From assembly GCA_023055355.1 (NCBI GenBank), contig JALJCS010000015.1:11091501-11155500 (forward strand): a DNA stretch of 64,000 bases. Reading direction: 5' to 3'. This stretch comes from Agelaius tricolor (taxonomy: Eukaryota; Chordata; Aves; Passeriformes; Icteridae). A program made the translations under genes and the position numbers. Numbering within the stretch: the stretch's first letter is position 1; each line of letters begins with the position of its first letter. Of this stretch, positions 1-12,581 are shown piece by piece. The notes beneath the pieces are model-generated. The model saw only the letters and a list, made by a program, of their open reading frames with translations, was not told the origin of the DNA and ran no database searches.

Positions 1-3000
1 GTATCCATAAATTCCTAAACATTACCAATACTTTGCCCTTTAAACACTCTCCATTCTGAGCTACATTGTAGAGCAGGGATTCATGAGCAGTGACCTGCCA
101 GCATTTCAGGGCCACCAGAGGACTGCAGAGAGCTGCCTGGGATTTTAACTCCAATTCCCCAAAAACACTTGCTGTTTTAGAGAAGGTAAAATGTGTGCAT
201 AGCATACACATGCTTTTCTTCTGTCCAGTTGTACAAAGCTGTGACTTTCTTCCTTAAAAGAATGTCTTATGTGTTACTTATTTGGGGCCATCTGTACTCC
301 TATTGCAATGTAAAGTAATTTACTTCCAGCTTTTATGTGATTATTTTCTCAAAAATGCAGAGCTTTCTAGAAGTTCTGTAACATATCATGCATGAAGAAT
401 AGCACAAAATTGATATCTTAGCAGAATAAATAATTTTGATATCTTCAATGTTTTCTCTGGTTACTCTATCAGTTCTTTTCACGGATTTTTTTTTTCTTTT
501 TTGCTTACTACAGAAAAATTACATCAAATGCAGGATAACAGAACACTGTCAAACTAAGAAGGTTTTATATGGACAGCATTAGACAGGAGCAGAAAGATCC
601 AGTGCACTAATAGGCACGCTCACATGAGCTACCTAGTCCATTGACAGTTTTTTCCTTTGTTCTCCCTCTCGACCCACTTTCTGCCAGTGATTTGTGACAT
701 ATTTTGTAAGAGATCAAATAAGCCCTTGACACCTGATTGCAATGTAGTGCTTGTTTACAGTTGCATTTTTGAAGGACCTCTAGACAAGATGGAAGGTTTA
801 ACTTAAAGTAATTAAATTTGCATCTGCTCTGTGACAGGAATTTTCTTATGTGTGTATCCTGTTGAGCAAATTTTACTGTAATTGGCCATGAAGTACCAAA
901 AGAAGGATCCAGGTAGACAAAGTTATTGTTGCCTACTACTAAAATCTGTCATGGTATTTCTTAAGGACTGGCTTGTACTTGGCTTGTGCCACATTCTTTG
1001 AAATATAGTAATGCCTACTTTTCTTTTTTTTTCTGTTATTTTTAAGGTGGACCCTGACTTGAAACACAAATTAAGCTGAACTTGATGAATAGCATTTTCT
1101 CTTCACATTTCAAAATCTAAAGAACTATTTTATAGCTGCTTTAAATCCAACATTATTAATTTATATCTGTTTTGTGTGTTATATTTTGGCCAGATATTGT
1201 TGAATTTCCTCTGATTAATGAGATTCAAAGTAACATACCAGGATATTCTCCTAATACCACCTGAAGTGGTTTTATGAGGACCAAGAATTATTTGCATCTT
1301 GCATGACCTGTCCTTATGGCTACTTTTGAGTACAGTGTAGGTTAGAAGTAGGTATTGCAGCCTACTGACTACAAGGGAGATTAATAGCTTTGGAAAGGGC
1401 TGTAATGAAAGGCTGACCCAACTGGCTTTTGTATTATACCTTGTTTATCCTGCTCTCATCTCTATCACCTTTGGGCTACAACAAAATGTAATTTATGTTA
1501 GCAGTGCTTCATTGGAGGTGAAAGGTCACATTTTTAATGAGAGTAGCCCTGATTGGGATTCGGGATTTAAAATGTTGTGTGGTAGAGTACAGTCAACAAA
1601 GTCCAGGTAAAGCAAACTATTGCAGAAAGCAGTGAGAAAACATTATTTGAACGGGAAATAAGACCATTTTTTAAAATTTAAAGTTCAACTAGGAGAAGTT
1701 AAATAGATAGGAAAAGGGATTTAACAAAGTAGCAGCAATGTGATGCTCAAGTTTAATAAGTCTTTATAATTTTGGCAGAGTGATGGGTTCTTTGTACAGA
1801 GAAAAATACTCAATTTCCTCTTGTTTTGGTGCTGTCTGCTAAAAAAATTTCTCTCTCATATCTTTGACTTGAGTGGGACAGAAATGAAATGACCACTTGT
1901 GCTTCTTCCAGGGAGAACTTGTCTGTATTTGAAACAGAGTAAACCATAATACCAAAGTTAACCAAAGTTAACCATAATACCCAACTGGGTCTGAGTTCTC
2001 TCTTTAGAGAGCAAAGTTGCCTTATGTTCATGAGATTGAGCAGTGATGTCCATTAGTGGTATGCTTTAAAAATGATCTGCTGCATTTTTGTTGAATGGTG
2101 TTAATATTAGAATTCACTGAGTGACTTACATAACCAATTTTATGAAACATGGACTTTCTCACAGAAGCTGAATTTCTTTTTGAGATTGGGTAAAACTTTA
2201 AGAGCATTCTTGTCAAAAGAAGTTCAGCAGGTACCTGGGGAAGTTTTAGGGTGTAAGCAACGAAGGTAAAGTTGTCAACTCAGAGTAGTCAAAAGCTGAT
2301 TTGAAAGAAATTCTTGGGTTTGGGTTTTCAGCATTCAAATCCTTACCCTGTGTGACTGGTGCTTGCCATCAATCTCACTTTCCTCTTTCATTTATGTGTA
2401 TTGTTTGCAAGTGACAAAGTGCTTCAGTTATGTTCAATAAAGGAATAGGAAACACATCAGGGTTTTTGAATTTCATTACTTTTTGTGGAAACAACTTCTA
2501 ACCTGAATTTAGTTGAAAGTTTGCATAGAGATGTGGTGGAATGGGCCTCTTTGGTTCATTACAGCCAAATTATCTTTCATGGAGACACAGATTATCAAAG
2601 TGTGAACTTTTATATCTTTTTTTTAACTGTATATATAGACTGTGCAACAGTAACCACTATGAAAAACCGTAAGGCCCATAGGATTCACCTTGTGAATGAA
2701 AGTTTGGGAGGGCTGCAGGTTGGACTGCATAAGAGCTGCAATACTTTGAAGAGGTATTGTGCTGATGTCAGAAGCTTTTTTTCCCTGATTTTGGATTGTT
2801 TCTGTGTATCAAGCTGCATCATAACTAAATATTGGATTGTGCCCCTGTGTGAAAGGAACTTTTTGTTCGTGGTGATATGTGAAGCCTCTACTGAGGCCCT
2901 CAGTTCAAGCAAACACTGGGTTTCCTCTCCTTCTCCCCAGCACTCCCCACTCCTGCAGCTGCACTTGGCTTTTTGGCAGAGGTCACCCTTGCTGTGCTGC

Positions 3001-3728
3001 TCCTGCAATGCCTCTCCATCCCAATCCTCCCTTCTGCCCTTCCACAGCACTCCCCTGTGCCTGGGCTCCTGCTGTCTCTTGGCAAGGAATAGAATCACAC
3101 TGTGCTTTAAAGCAACACAATGTTGGGATTCCCCTTCTTTTCATCCGTGTCAATAGGTCTTGAACTATTAATGCAAATCTTCAAAATGATTCTTTTAAAT
3201 TTACACTTGTTTTACATTATTTTATAATTAAATTTTAGTGTTGAAAGAGAAGAAAGGAATAGAAGTTTTTGAAGTGATTAAATATTAATTTTATTCACAT
3301 TTAACCCTAATTTACATTAAGGATGTTAACTGAAAGGCAGATCTTTTGAATTCAAGATTTTCATTTCCTTTTAGCCTCACTGATGAACAGTTAGATCTTG
3401 TCACATAAAGTGTCAGAGTGCACTGGGTTAGAAGGAATAATTGTGCAGACTTGTACTTTTTAGGATGGCCTGTTTGTGATGCTTACTGCCTCCTAACAAA
3501 ATAAACAAACAAAAATCAAATTTAAAAATATTTTGGCTAAACTAAAACTGAGATTTGAAACAAAACAACTGCTAGAGAGACTGTCCTTATCGAGGACTAT
3601 GATGATTCTTCTTGTCTATCTCAACAGGACTTCTGTAACTTAGAAAGTTGATTTCTTTAATGCTTTTATGGAAGGTATATCAAGGGTTAATATTGGTGAT
3701 GAAATCTTATCTATCACATAAGTGATTG

Positions 3729-3755
3729 ATATATATATATATATATATATTATAT
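3729..3755. repeat. (AT)n microsatellite
   Basis: Alternating AT for about 22 bases, then TATAT after a phase slip. Length is probably variable between individuals. Confidence 0.95.
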
Positions 3756-5910
3756 GCAGGGCTATGAATTTAGGTAAATACAAAAACTACTGTGTTTCAT
3801 GCAACTATAGCTAGGTGTGAAACTGGCCACTGATGTGTGTTTCCTTTCAGAGAATTTAATTAATACAATGCACTCAGTATCCTTCTGCTGAGATCTGTAC
3901 TTCTCACCTGAGAGTTCAGGAAATGTCAAATTTCTTTCTGTGATTTCAATTGCTTACAGAACCCTGGATAAAAGTTCAGCCTTGGTGTAGTATAAACTGC
4001 TGCAGCATTTTGGGTGCATTTGGTGCTTACACCTGCACAAGTAAAATCCTGCAAACTATACAGGCCTTTGTGTTTAATAAATCATGGGACTTTGAAGAAT
4101 CTTTGAGAAGTGGGGCCTGCATGTGACTGAGCAGCAGTCATGAATAAGTGTTATCCTCAAGTGTATCTAGCAGACAGTAATAGATGCTTGAACAGACAAT
4201 ATGAGCACTGAGTGAATGATGGTAACAGCATTAAATATTTACATATAGCAAAAGCATTTTGACAGCAGAAAAGAGACTGTCTCTGCAGTAAGGTGGGTAA
4301 ACCCCAGTGTGATATAGTACACCTTTCTATAGGACAACTTTTTATTAATAACTAGCAGTGTTTCTCTGTTAGACAGATATATGATCTACTGTCATACAGG
4401 AAAATTTTCAAGACTTTATTGGTGTAATCTCCAGGTGCCAATATCACTCCATACCTGCCATAATGCAAAAACAATTACTGAGTTCAGAAATAAGAATTGA
4501 TAATTGAATAGTAACTAAATGGTTAATATTAACCAAAGTAGATTTTAACCTGTTAACAAAAGCACAGATTCACTCTACTTTGCCTTACCTCAGTTTTCCA
4601 TTGAATTTTCCAACACAGGAGCTGTCTGGAGAGCTGTGTGTTGTACTGTGGCTGTGCCTGAAGGGGTTGATGAAAGCAAAGAGTCCTCCTGCCCGCTCCA
4701 CTGCTGAGCATTTGCACAGGAGTAAATCCATTTTATTGATTCTGGAGTTCTTGAAGTGCAGGATATTTGTTTATGTGCCCTTGTTTTGTTTTTTGAGGGA
4801 ACTTCCAAATTATGATTGTAGAGCAGTTGGTATTCCTTGCACTGGACTTGTTAAAATAGGTAATGCTTGATTCACACATAATTTTAAAAGGAAATTACTT
4901 TATCAGAAGCATAGGATAACAATTTTTATACTAAGGAACATATGAATTTTGTTAGAGGTTTTTAATCCTTCTAAATGCAATTCAAAAACCTTTCACTTGT
5001 AGGAAAGAAGTAAAACAATGGTGATAATAAATTGAATTTTTTAAAATACTATATGAATCTTGTGTTACCATGATGAGCCTGCTTGCATTTAATGATCTAT
5101 CAAGTCATGTAATTAAAAGAAATTAATATTGAAAATGAACTAAAATTGAGTGGTATCAAGCCACTTTTTCATATATTCATCTTCTTATCACAAAGAGAAG
5201 CAAAAGAGAACATAAAACACAATTCTAGAATTTGTTGCTTTAAATCATCAGTAAGGTTGGTTTTTGTTTTGTTTCAATATTTTACAGCAAAGATAATTCT
5301 TTGGAAGTGGATAAGGGAAACTTCTTTTTGAAAAGATGTTTGGAGTTCCTTTCTTAGCAGTGGCTTCAGTGTGGGTATCCAATCAATGTCCATGAGTAAT
5401 CTGCATCATTTGAGAATATGAATAACTGTGAATATCTGGAATATCTAAGGCATATGACCATTTGAGCTTTGGTCAGTCAAACATTTCTTCAGCTATAAGG
5501 GCAAATACATTTTTATAGCTTTTAGGGAAATAATCTTAATCCTATGGAGGAAAGGGCTGGTATATTGCAAAAGGGAAAAATGTTATATTCCTGCAAATAT
5601 GTGAACGATATGCTTTGCAAAAGGAATGTGACAGAAATTTAATGTGATGTGTTCTCTTCTTGGAGGAGTTTTTCTTTGGGGGAAAAGCTTTTGCAGGTGA
5701 TAGCTGTTCTGAGGAGCATTCCTCTGTGGCTGTGAAATTGATGTGGCTACAGAGCTAGAATGTTGATGACTTGGTGCCAGTGGATGTGAGCTGAGATGTT
5801 TTGAGTGGGGACTGCACTGAAGATAAACCCAACTGGGCTCATTTCACTGTCTAAAACTTCAACCCTAGTCCTTGTTTGTTTCTTGAATACCCAGAATTGG
5901 GAATTATGCA

Positions 5911-5984
5911 GCATTTAAATTTCAGATTGGATCTGGAATCTGGTAAAGCATTTAAATTTCAGATTGGATCTGGAATCTAGAAAG
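5911..5984. repeat. 37-bp direct tandem duplication
   Basis: Two copies beginning GCATTTAAATTTCAGATTGG at 5911 and 5948 are identical for the first 32 bases and differ only near the end (GGTAAA versus AGAAAG). The near identity implies a recent local duplication in intron 1. Confidence 0.92.
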
Positions 5985-7567
5985 CCAGCTTGACCCTGGC
6001 TTTCAGAGGGCAGCACATCTCAGGATCCTTAAAAAACAACACCTATTTTGAAGTAGATGATCTATGTGTGTGTTTCAAGGTGTGTTCTGCTGCTGATCCC
6101 CAGTCTGGGATATTTTTGGATTAAAACTTCTAACATACTGATCAGGAGTTATTCTAGTTGAAATCCTTTTTCTTTCTAACATGGCCTCTGTGTTAGAAAC
6201 AAGGAAGCTTTTTTTTTTTTGTAAAAACCATAAAACAACAGGCTCTTAAAAGCTTGAACAATAATACTTCAGTGACCATCAGACTTTGGACTTTTTTGTT
6301 CATTGCTTTGGTAAACAGGGGGTTGCACTTGGTTTTTGCTGTTAATGCTGCCTTCTTTGTGTTGTGGTCTCTACACTTCCTCAGCATTTTTCATTGCTTT
6401 GTATCAGCACATCTTCCCTCCCTTCTGCTCATTTGAGCTTTCCAAGGTGTCAGAGCAGTGAAAGTGCTCCAGAAAGTACAAGCAGTTTCTTTGAAGCTGG
6501 AAGAGCTATTTGAGCAGCCATGAGCAGAATTCTGTATGACACATAAGGAACAAATTTATCTTTCTTTTTTAACGTCGTATTTAAAGCAGGGACAAGGTTG
6601 ATTCTTGTGGCAGCTGTTCAAGTCCTAAAGTAGAGTAGAGATTCAAATACTTAATGTGTATTTACAGTAAAGGTTTCCAAACTGACAGTCCAAACTTACA
6701 GTGTGCTGACCATTCACTGAGTGGTGCTTCTCCCATTCGGATTTCTAGGGGTTTTTAGTATGAAATTTGGGGTTCTAAGGGCTTTTTAGCAGTATTTATG
6801 CACTCACATCATAACTGTATGCCTAATACAATGGAAGTAAGCCCATGTGGTCATATTGTCCTAATCTAACCATCAAAATGAGAATTCTAGCTTCAGAAAC
6901 GTATCACACATAATTTCAGGGTTTTCTGATGCAGATACATAGCTGGATAAGATTCTGTGTTCATCATATAAGCCCCAAGGTCTAGACCATATAATGGTCA
7001 GGACTTGAGAACATACAAAACTTTGCTAAAGTTTTATATTTCCATTTCTCTGAGTTTGTGGTGGGGAAATTAAATTAGACAAACTCTTCAAATGTCAGTC
7101 TGTTGCAGCCTGAATAATATTTTCATAAGCAGTGGTTTAAAAGCTGTTATTCCTTCTCTTCATTCTCACCCCTCACACTTCTTGTGGCTTCAGAATGAGG
7201 AGAAATTATTTTTAAAGCAACCTCTAAGCACCTTGTGATACAAGTTATATTTCAATCAGAACAGACATTTGGGGTCCTCCTGTAACAGTGAGTCTGTCTG
7301 GTGTGGATTTTTGATTTTTTTTTCTCCTTGTTTTGTAATATGCAGTTCTACATACACTAAAATACATTATTTTTGCTTAGTTTAATGAAGCACATGAAAT
7401 TGGGAGTCATGAGATTGAGTCATGGCAATTTAATGCCAGTAATAGGAAGCAGCTTGGTTGAGGGTGATTTTCTGCTGAAATTAGTACTATAAAGTATTAA
7501 TATATTGCTGTTCATTTCATGATGATAGATGTGGGGTTCAGATGTAGCATTTTTAACTTATTCATCA

Positions 7568-7582
7568 ATATATATATATATA
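7568..7582. repeat. Short (AT)n tract
   Basis: Fifteen bases of alternating A and T in intron 1. Confidence 0.9.
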
Positions 7583-8140
7583 GAGTGTCCATAAATAAAT
7601 GCTGTCCATGTGGTAAATGGCTAGAGAACATGGACTTCTTGCCTTTTCCCTTAAAAATGTTGTGAAATAAAACGTAGAGACTAATGGCAGGGATTGTACT
7701 GGCATCCTTTTTTGCAATCTATGCTTTTAACTTGATCTAAGCATGTAACATTCTACTTGGCAGACAGTTGTGCTGGTATTCACACATTAATTTATATTCA
7801 TCATGAAATGTACTTTAACCTTTTCATGGCTTTTCATGAGTGAGGTTGTGCTGCAAAGTTTAATTTGTTTGCATAAACTTCACCATTGAGCTGCAACACT
7901 GATCAGCAGAATAGAATCAGGGTGACAGAAATGGGGGATGGCCGTAACTCCATTGTAATGGCAATAAATATTACGGCAGGAGCATACATAGCATCAACAT
8001 GCAAGCAAGGAAAGGAAGGATGTGCAACTTTGCAGGCTCTGGTACACTTTATTAAGCTATGAAAGCACTCCAGATAGAAATAGTAGTGATAAGAGTCCAT
8101 TGAAAACAGAGAGGGATATAAAAAATTTTTAATTGATGAA

Positions 8141-8905
8141 ATTTTTTCCTGGGATTTATGACAAAAACTGTCCAAAGCTTCCAGTGCATGGTATAGGCTT
8201 TAAGGTACACTGGCTTGGACAGTACGAGTGGGCTGTAACAAAACTGTGTGTAAAGCGTTACCAGCAAAGGGCACGTGTGTTGGAGGTATAAAGGAAAAAG
8301 AGTCTCTGCCCATGAGCCCCTGTGTGTGGGTTTCCCTGGCACAGAGGGGCGCTCCTGTCCCGGACCAGGACCTGGGCCGGGCGGGCTTTGGGCCGTGTAC
8401 CCAAATCCACAATATTTTCCTGAAATCAATGACAAGAACTATCCAAAGCTTCCAGTGCATAGCATAGGCTTTAAGATACACAGGCTTGGACTGTACGAGC
8501 GGGCTGTAATAAAACTGTGTGTAGAGCTAAGGCTGCGTGTGTTGGAGGTATAAAGCAAGAAGAGCGTGTGTCCCCTTGACCCCGCTGTCGGGTTTTCCTG
8601 GCACAGAGGGGCGCTCCTATCCCGCGGTACGCGGACCAGCTTTGGGCTGTGCGCCCAAATCCACAATATTTTCCTGAAATCAATGACAAGAACCATCCCA
8701 AGCTTCCAGTGCACAGTACAGGCTTTAAGATACCCTGGACAGCATATCTCGGGCAGTAGGAGCAGGCTGTAATGAAACCGCATGTGTTAGAGGTAAGAAG
8801 GAAGAAGAGCGTGTGTCCCCCTGACGCCGCTGTCAGTGTGTGCCTGTCCCTGGCACAGAGGGGCGCTCCTGTCCCGGCCGGCCCGCGCCCGCTCTGGGCC
8901 GTGCG
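8141..8905. repeat. Three-copy tandem array, unit about 252-271 bp
   Basis: Three successive diverged copies are visible by eye. Shared markers are CCAGTGCA at 8181, 8452 and 8706, and ACAGAGGGGCGCTCCT at 8341, 8603 and 8855, giving spacings of 254-271 and 252-262. Each unit runs from TTTTCCTG..AT.ATGACAA.AAC, through AGGCTTTAAG and a GGCTGTAA block, to a CpG-bearing core TGGCACAGAGGGGCGCTCCT. Copies 1 and 2 contain TATAAA (8287-8292 and 8549-8554); copy 3 reads GTAAGAA there. Open frames over the array on both strands are repeat artefacts. The third copy passes directly into a CpG-rich block. The origin is unknown; it does not match CR1. Confidence 0.88.
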
Positions 8906-9000
8906 CGCTGCCGCCGCTGGGTGGCGCTGCAGCACCGGCCGTGCCCGCTCCGCTGGCCGAGGTCGGGGAATTGCTTGATCGGCAAAGGGCTCGGGGAGAT
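8855..9000. promoter_or_regulatory. CpG-rich block at the end of the tandem array
   Basis: From the third array core onward the sequence becomes strongly GC- and CpG-rich (GTCCCGGCCGGCCCGCGCCC, then GCGCGCTGCCGCCGCTGGG), unlike the AT-rich intron around it. A CTCF-like match lies at 8914-8928. It could be a small intragenic CpG island acting as a promoter or insulator, or simply GC-rich repeat sequence. No transcript or start site can be assigned. Confidence 0.45.
8914..8928 (+). promoter_or_regulatory. CTCF-like motif (weak)
   Basis: CCGCTGGGTGGCGCT resembles the CTCF core CCASYAGRKGGCRSY, with G for A at positions 3 and 6, so 13 of 15 positions fit. It sits in a CpG-rich context. One mismatch is at a position usually well conserved, so binding is uncertain. 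Confidence 0.2.
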
Positions 9001-9003
9001 GGA

Positions 9004-9039
9004 TTTAATGTATTTAATGTATTTAATGTACTCAATGTA
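9004..9039. repeat. 9-bp tandem microrepeat (TTTAATGTA)3 plus a variant
   Basis: Three exact copies of TTTAATGTA at 9004-9030 are followed by CTCAATGTA at 9031-9039, an abrupt AT-rich insert after the CpG-rich block. Replication slippage is the simplest explanation. Confidence 0.85.
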
Positions 9040-12000
9040 TTCATCTCCGGCCCAGGCAGCCATTGAATGCCCTGCGACATGCCCTCTCTCAGCTCTGGCC
9101 TGTTGACTATGCTTATTTGGTGTAATAATTAGCAGAAATTCTCGCTAACAGCGGTACTTACCAACACCTCGCATTTTCCTCTGTGTTTTCGTACGTGATG
9201 GATTGTGCATTCTATGAATAAAGTTAAGCGGGTCACAGCCTAAGCCCTGTACAACACAGCTATTTTCTGCACAATAGTTCTGAATAGATATATATTAACT
9301 CCTTTTTTAATCCCCGTGGTATAATGCAAACAAATTCGAGTCTGTTTGTAATAGGCTATTGAAAACTTTTAAGCACAGAACACTTGTCAACTTAAAGAAC
9401 AAAAAAAGAGAAAGGGAATGAGGAGCTACAGAAATTAGAGTACAGTATCTGTTACCAAAGGCTGGCTTCAGGAGCCTGTTCTAGTGCTTTATGAGGTTTG
9501 TACAGATCACTGTACTTTGTTCTGGAGAAACAGTTCTCATATGCATGTTAAAGGTGATCTCTGTGCTGCTGTGATGCTCAAAGTTCATCTGCTTGGTATG
9601 AAAATAAAGGTAGGGATTCTGAGCTAAACAGTACTTGGGTTTTTTTGCACTTTGCAGCTGGAAATGGTTTTGCTTGTGATGAATGGTAACTTGTGATGAA
9701 AATAAAGAGAAAAGGTTCCTGAATAAATGGTTCAGGAACTCATCATGGTTCTTTCCAAATGGAGGGCCTGATAAAGTTAAGGGTTCCCAAAATTAAGTAA
9801 CTGTAGTCTTTATTCAGCTAAACTCCTAAGTGAAAATTTAGTGGAATTCTTATATAATGAATTAGCTCAACTAGCAGTGGTTTGAGGCGTATTTCACATG
9901 GAAGTTCAGCTCTGCATGGAGACTATCAAGCCTTTGTCACTAGTTTAATTGGGAATTGCAGCATGTGTAGTTCCAAATGTGGGTCATAAGCTCTTGCAGT
10001 TGTCTGTTATTTAGTTTTAAAATCCTCCCTTTGAATATTTTTTTAAATCCTACATTGTTCTTTATTTTTTTCATTCAGCCCATTTTGAATTCTAGTTATG
10101 CTGAAGCACTTCCATTGTAGAGGGGGAAGTAATACAGCATGTTAAGCCAGCAAATAAGAACAAAGGTGGGTCTGGCAGCTTTCTTTTAATGTCAATTCCT
10201 TGCCCTCAGCCTCCCTTATTAATGCAGCTGAGCTGCTGTCACTCAGATGGTTTTACACAGACGTGCAGGCTACGTGTCAGAAAGGGTGGCCTAGATTTTT
10301 GAGTTTCAGGTTGAGAGTACTCCAACATACAAAACCACTGTATCAAATTATAAACTGGTTGACTCCAGTCCTTGTAGGCTTTCTGAAGGAAGTGAAATTT
10401 ATTTATTGTTGTCTTGGACATATCCTCTAACGAAACAAGAGAGTTTAGATGTTAACGTGTCTGCACTATTTTCAGTTGGATGGAGACTTTCCTGTTGCCT
10501 TTAAAATTATTATTGTTCAGAACAATCCTTCTCTTTGTCAAGTTCTGCTTCCACATTAGGATTATTTTTTCTGTGCTTGTATCTCTTTATATGAAAAATT
10601 TTTGTTTTCTCACTGTTCCTTCACTTGTACTTATTTACTGTGGGCTTTTTTGATAATGTCCTCATCATTGCAATATCATATACAATCAGAAGTTATTTGG
10701 TGCTTTTTCTTTACTGGGTCATTTCATGGATTCAGTTTTGATTGTCACCACACAGTTCATTAAACATGTCTGCATTTTCTTATCAGCCTGTTACAGCTTT
10801 AGTATGTTGTGGATCAGTGTGGCTGCCCCTCTTCTTCCTTTGTTTAGACAACCAATCCAAGCCATTCTAGAGTGAGTTACTACTCTTGGTAGGAATTGTT
10901 TATTTATTAAATTTGGCAAAAGAAACATGCAGTAATGTAAGTCTAGGATATTTTGTCAGCAGAAGGGAGCAAGTAGGGCAAAGGAGAGTTGAAGGGTGGA
11001 AATCTGGAATGGTCCTCTATGTGCCAGCCTCTCTTTTTCACCATCAGAAATCCAGCCTGTATTTGAGAGTAGCATGGAAAAGGGAAGAGATGAGTTTTGA
11101 AAGATTTGTTATTACTGCACTATTTCACATCCCCAAAATACAAGCAGAGGTAGCAGCAGGACTATTCAGAGTACCAGACCAGTTGGGAATGTAAGTGTAT
11201 GGGAAGAAAGGACAGACAAGAATTTTCCCTGAACAAATGTACAAGGAAGACTAAAGAAATAATTTTCATGCACTTCCATTTTAAGTTGTGTAGTGCTGCT
11301 CTGCAAAATTATACCTGAACATTGCAAGTGAGGGGAAAAGTTAATGAGAAATAAGGTCTGTATATGCAAATAATAGAAATGAAAACTGAAAATTAAGTAT
11401 TAGCCTTTTCATAAGTCAGAATAGCTTTATTAAAACAGCATTATTGGAAAATGTTGGAGTTCTTAAGTTTGTTCAACAAATGTATTCTTAAGCAAAATGT
11501 TGATTTGCATTATGAAATTTGCCTGGATTTGGCACAAAGAAAATATCTTAGGAGAGATTTCCTTCTTTCACAGCATATCAATGTTCTCTTGTATTTTACC
11601 TCTTAGTATACCCTAACATTATTTACATTGTGCAAAAATAGCTTAAGAATAAAATGTGAGTAGCCTTTCTTTTACCTGTGGTTCTTCACCCTTATGATAG
11701 TTCTGTAAATGTTCTCAGAACTGTGAAATACAGATCCCAACTAACTCCTGTTTTTTGGATTCTGAGCCAGCAGAGAATCTCTAACACCAAGGTCTCCTGG
11801 TTCACTGACCACTGGTGCCTGGCACAGTGATGAATCAAAACCAAACTGAGGAATGGGATGCATCTACCTTTCAGTCAGTGTGGCTCTGCTGCCTCCAGTT
11901 CATTTGGTTAGACTGTATGTGCAGAACTTCTTAAAGAAATATGGATGATTCTTTGAAGTCTGATGGTCTAAACAGTTTGGGAACCACTCATTTAGAAAAA

Positions 12001-12326
12001 CTTCCAAACTTGATATAAGAAAAAATTCCCACAAGGGAGAATTCTGGTTTCACAAAGGTGTCTCCTCCAATGCCTAATTATCCTTTCTTTTCAGTTGTGC
12101 TCCCTGTTTCTGGTCTGAACTTGTCCAACATTTCAGACCCTGAATTTTGCTAATTGTTGCCTGACAACTTAACACTTAGATGGTAGCTTTCTGTTCCCCA
12201 TGTGGCTTATTTTGGAGACTGTGAACAAAGCAAAGCCTTCAAGCTTCAAAATTAATCAAATCTGAATTGTTCACTATGAGGTGTTTCTTTAAATGACTTT
12301 TGTTGAAAAAACCCCCTTTTTCAGCA

Positions 12327-12374
12327 AAGGATAATGCTATATGGTTTTTCAGCAAACCATATAGCATTATCTTT
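12327..12374. repeat. Perfect inverted repeat, 18-bp arms, 6-nt spacer
   Basis: The left arm GATAATGCTATATGGTTT (12330-12347) and right arm AAACCATATAGCATTATC (12354-12371) are exact reverse complements around TTCAGC. As RNA, the stem extends by one G-U and two A-U pairs (12327-12329 with 12372-12374) to about 21 pairs. It could be a replication template-switch product, a short hairpin RNA, or a small element remnant. No flanking target-site duplication is evident. Confidence 0.85.
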
Positions 12375-12581
12375 CTTTAATTTACATGTCAAAATTAAAT
12401 CCAACAGTTTTTCATTAATAGTTGTCTTATTACAAAGTTGAGTCAACAACTGTAATATTTAGGTTTTCTAAGTGAGTGTTTCCATCATTTAACTGATGGT
12501 GTAGTGCATGCAAAGTTGGGAAATTAGTATGTAATAAATACAAACCAATGTCTGTGCATTTATTACAAGATTTTATGACTC

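Noticed and set aside
1942..1980. Small repeat ACCAAAGTTA x2 flanked by ACCATAATAC on both sides.
   Set aside because: Too short to distinguish from slippage; no functional motif seen.
2485..3156. A 223-codon open frame on + (with a 137-codon frame on the opposite strand).
   Set aside because: No recognisable domain, a low-complexity Ser/Cys/Leu-rich second half from a C-rich patch, and no splice or promoter context. An open frame this long is plausible by chance among both strands of 64 kb.
8052..9106. Many overlapping frames of 60-154 codons on both strands.
   Set aside because: They are read-through of the tandem array copies and the GC-rich block. Frames are not conserved between copies, and the predicted peptides resemble nothing known.
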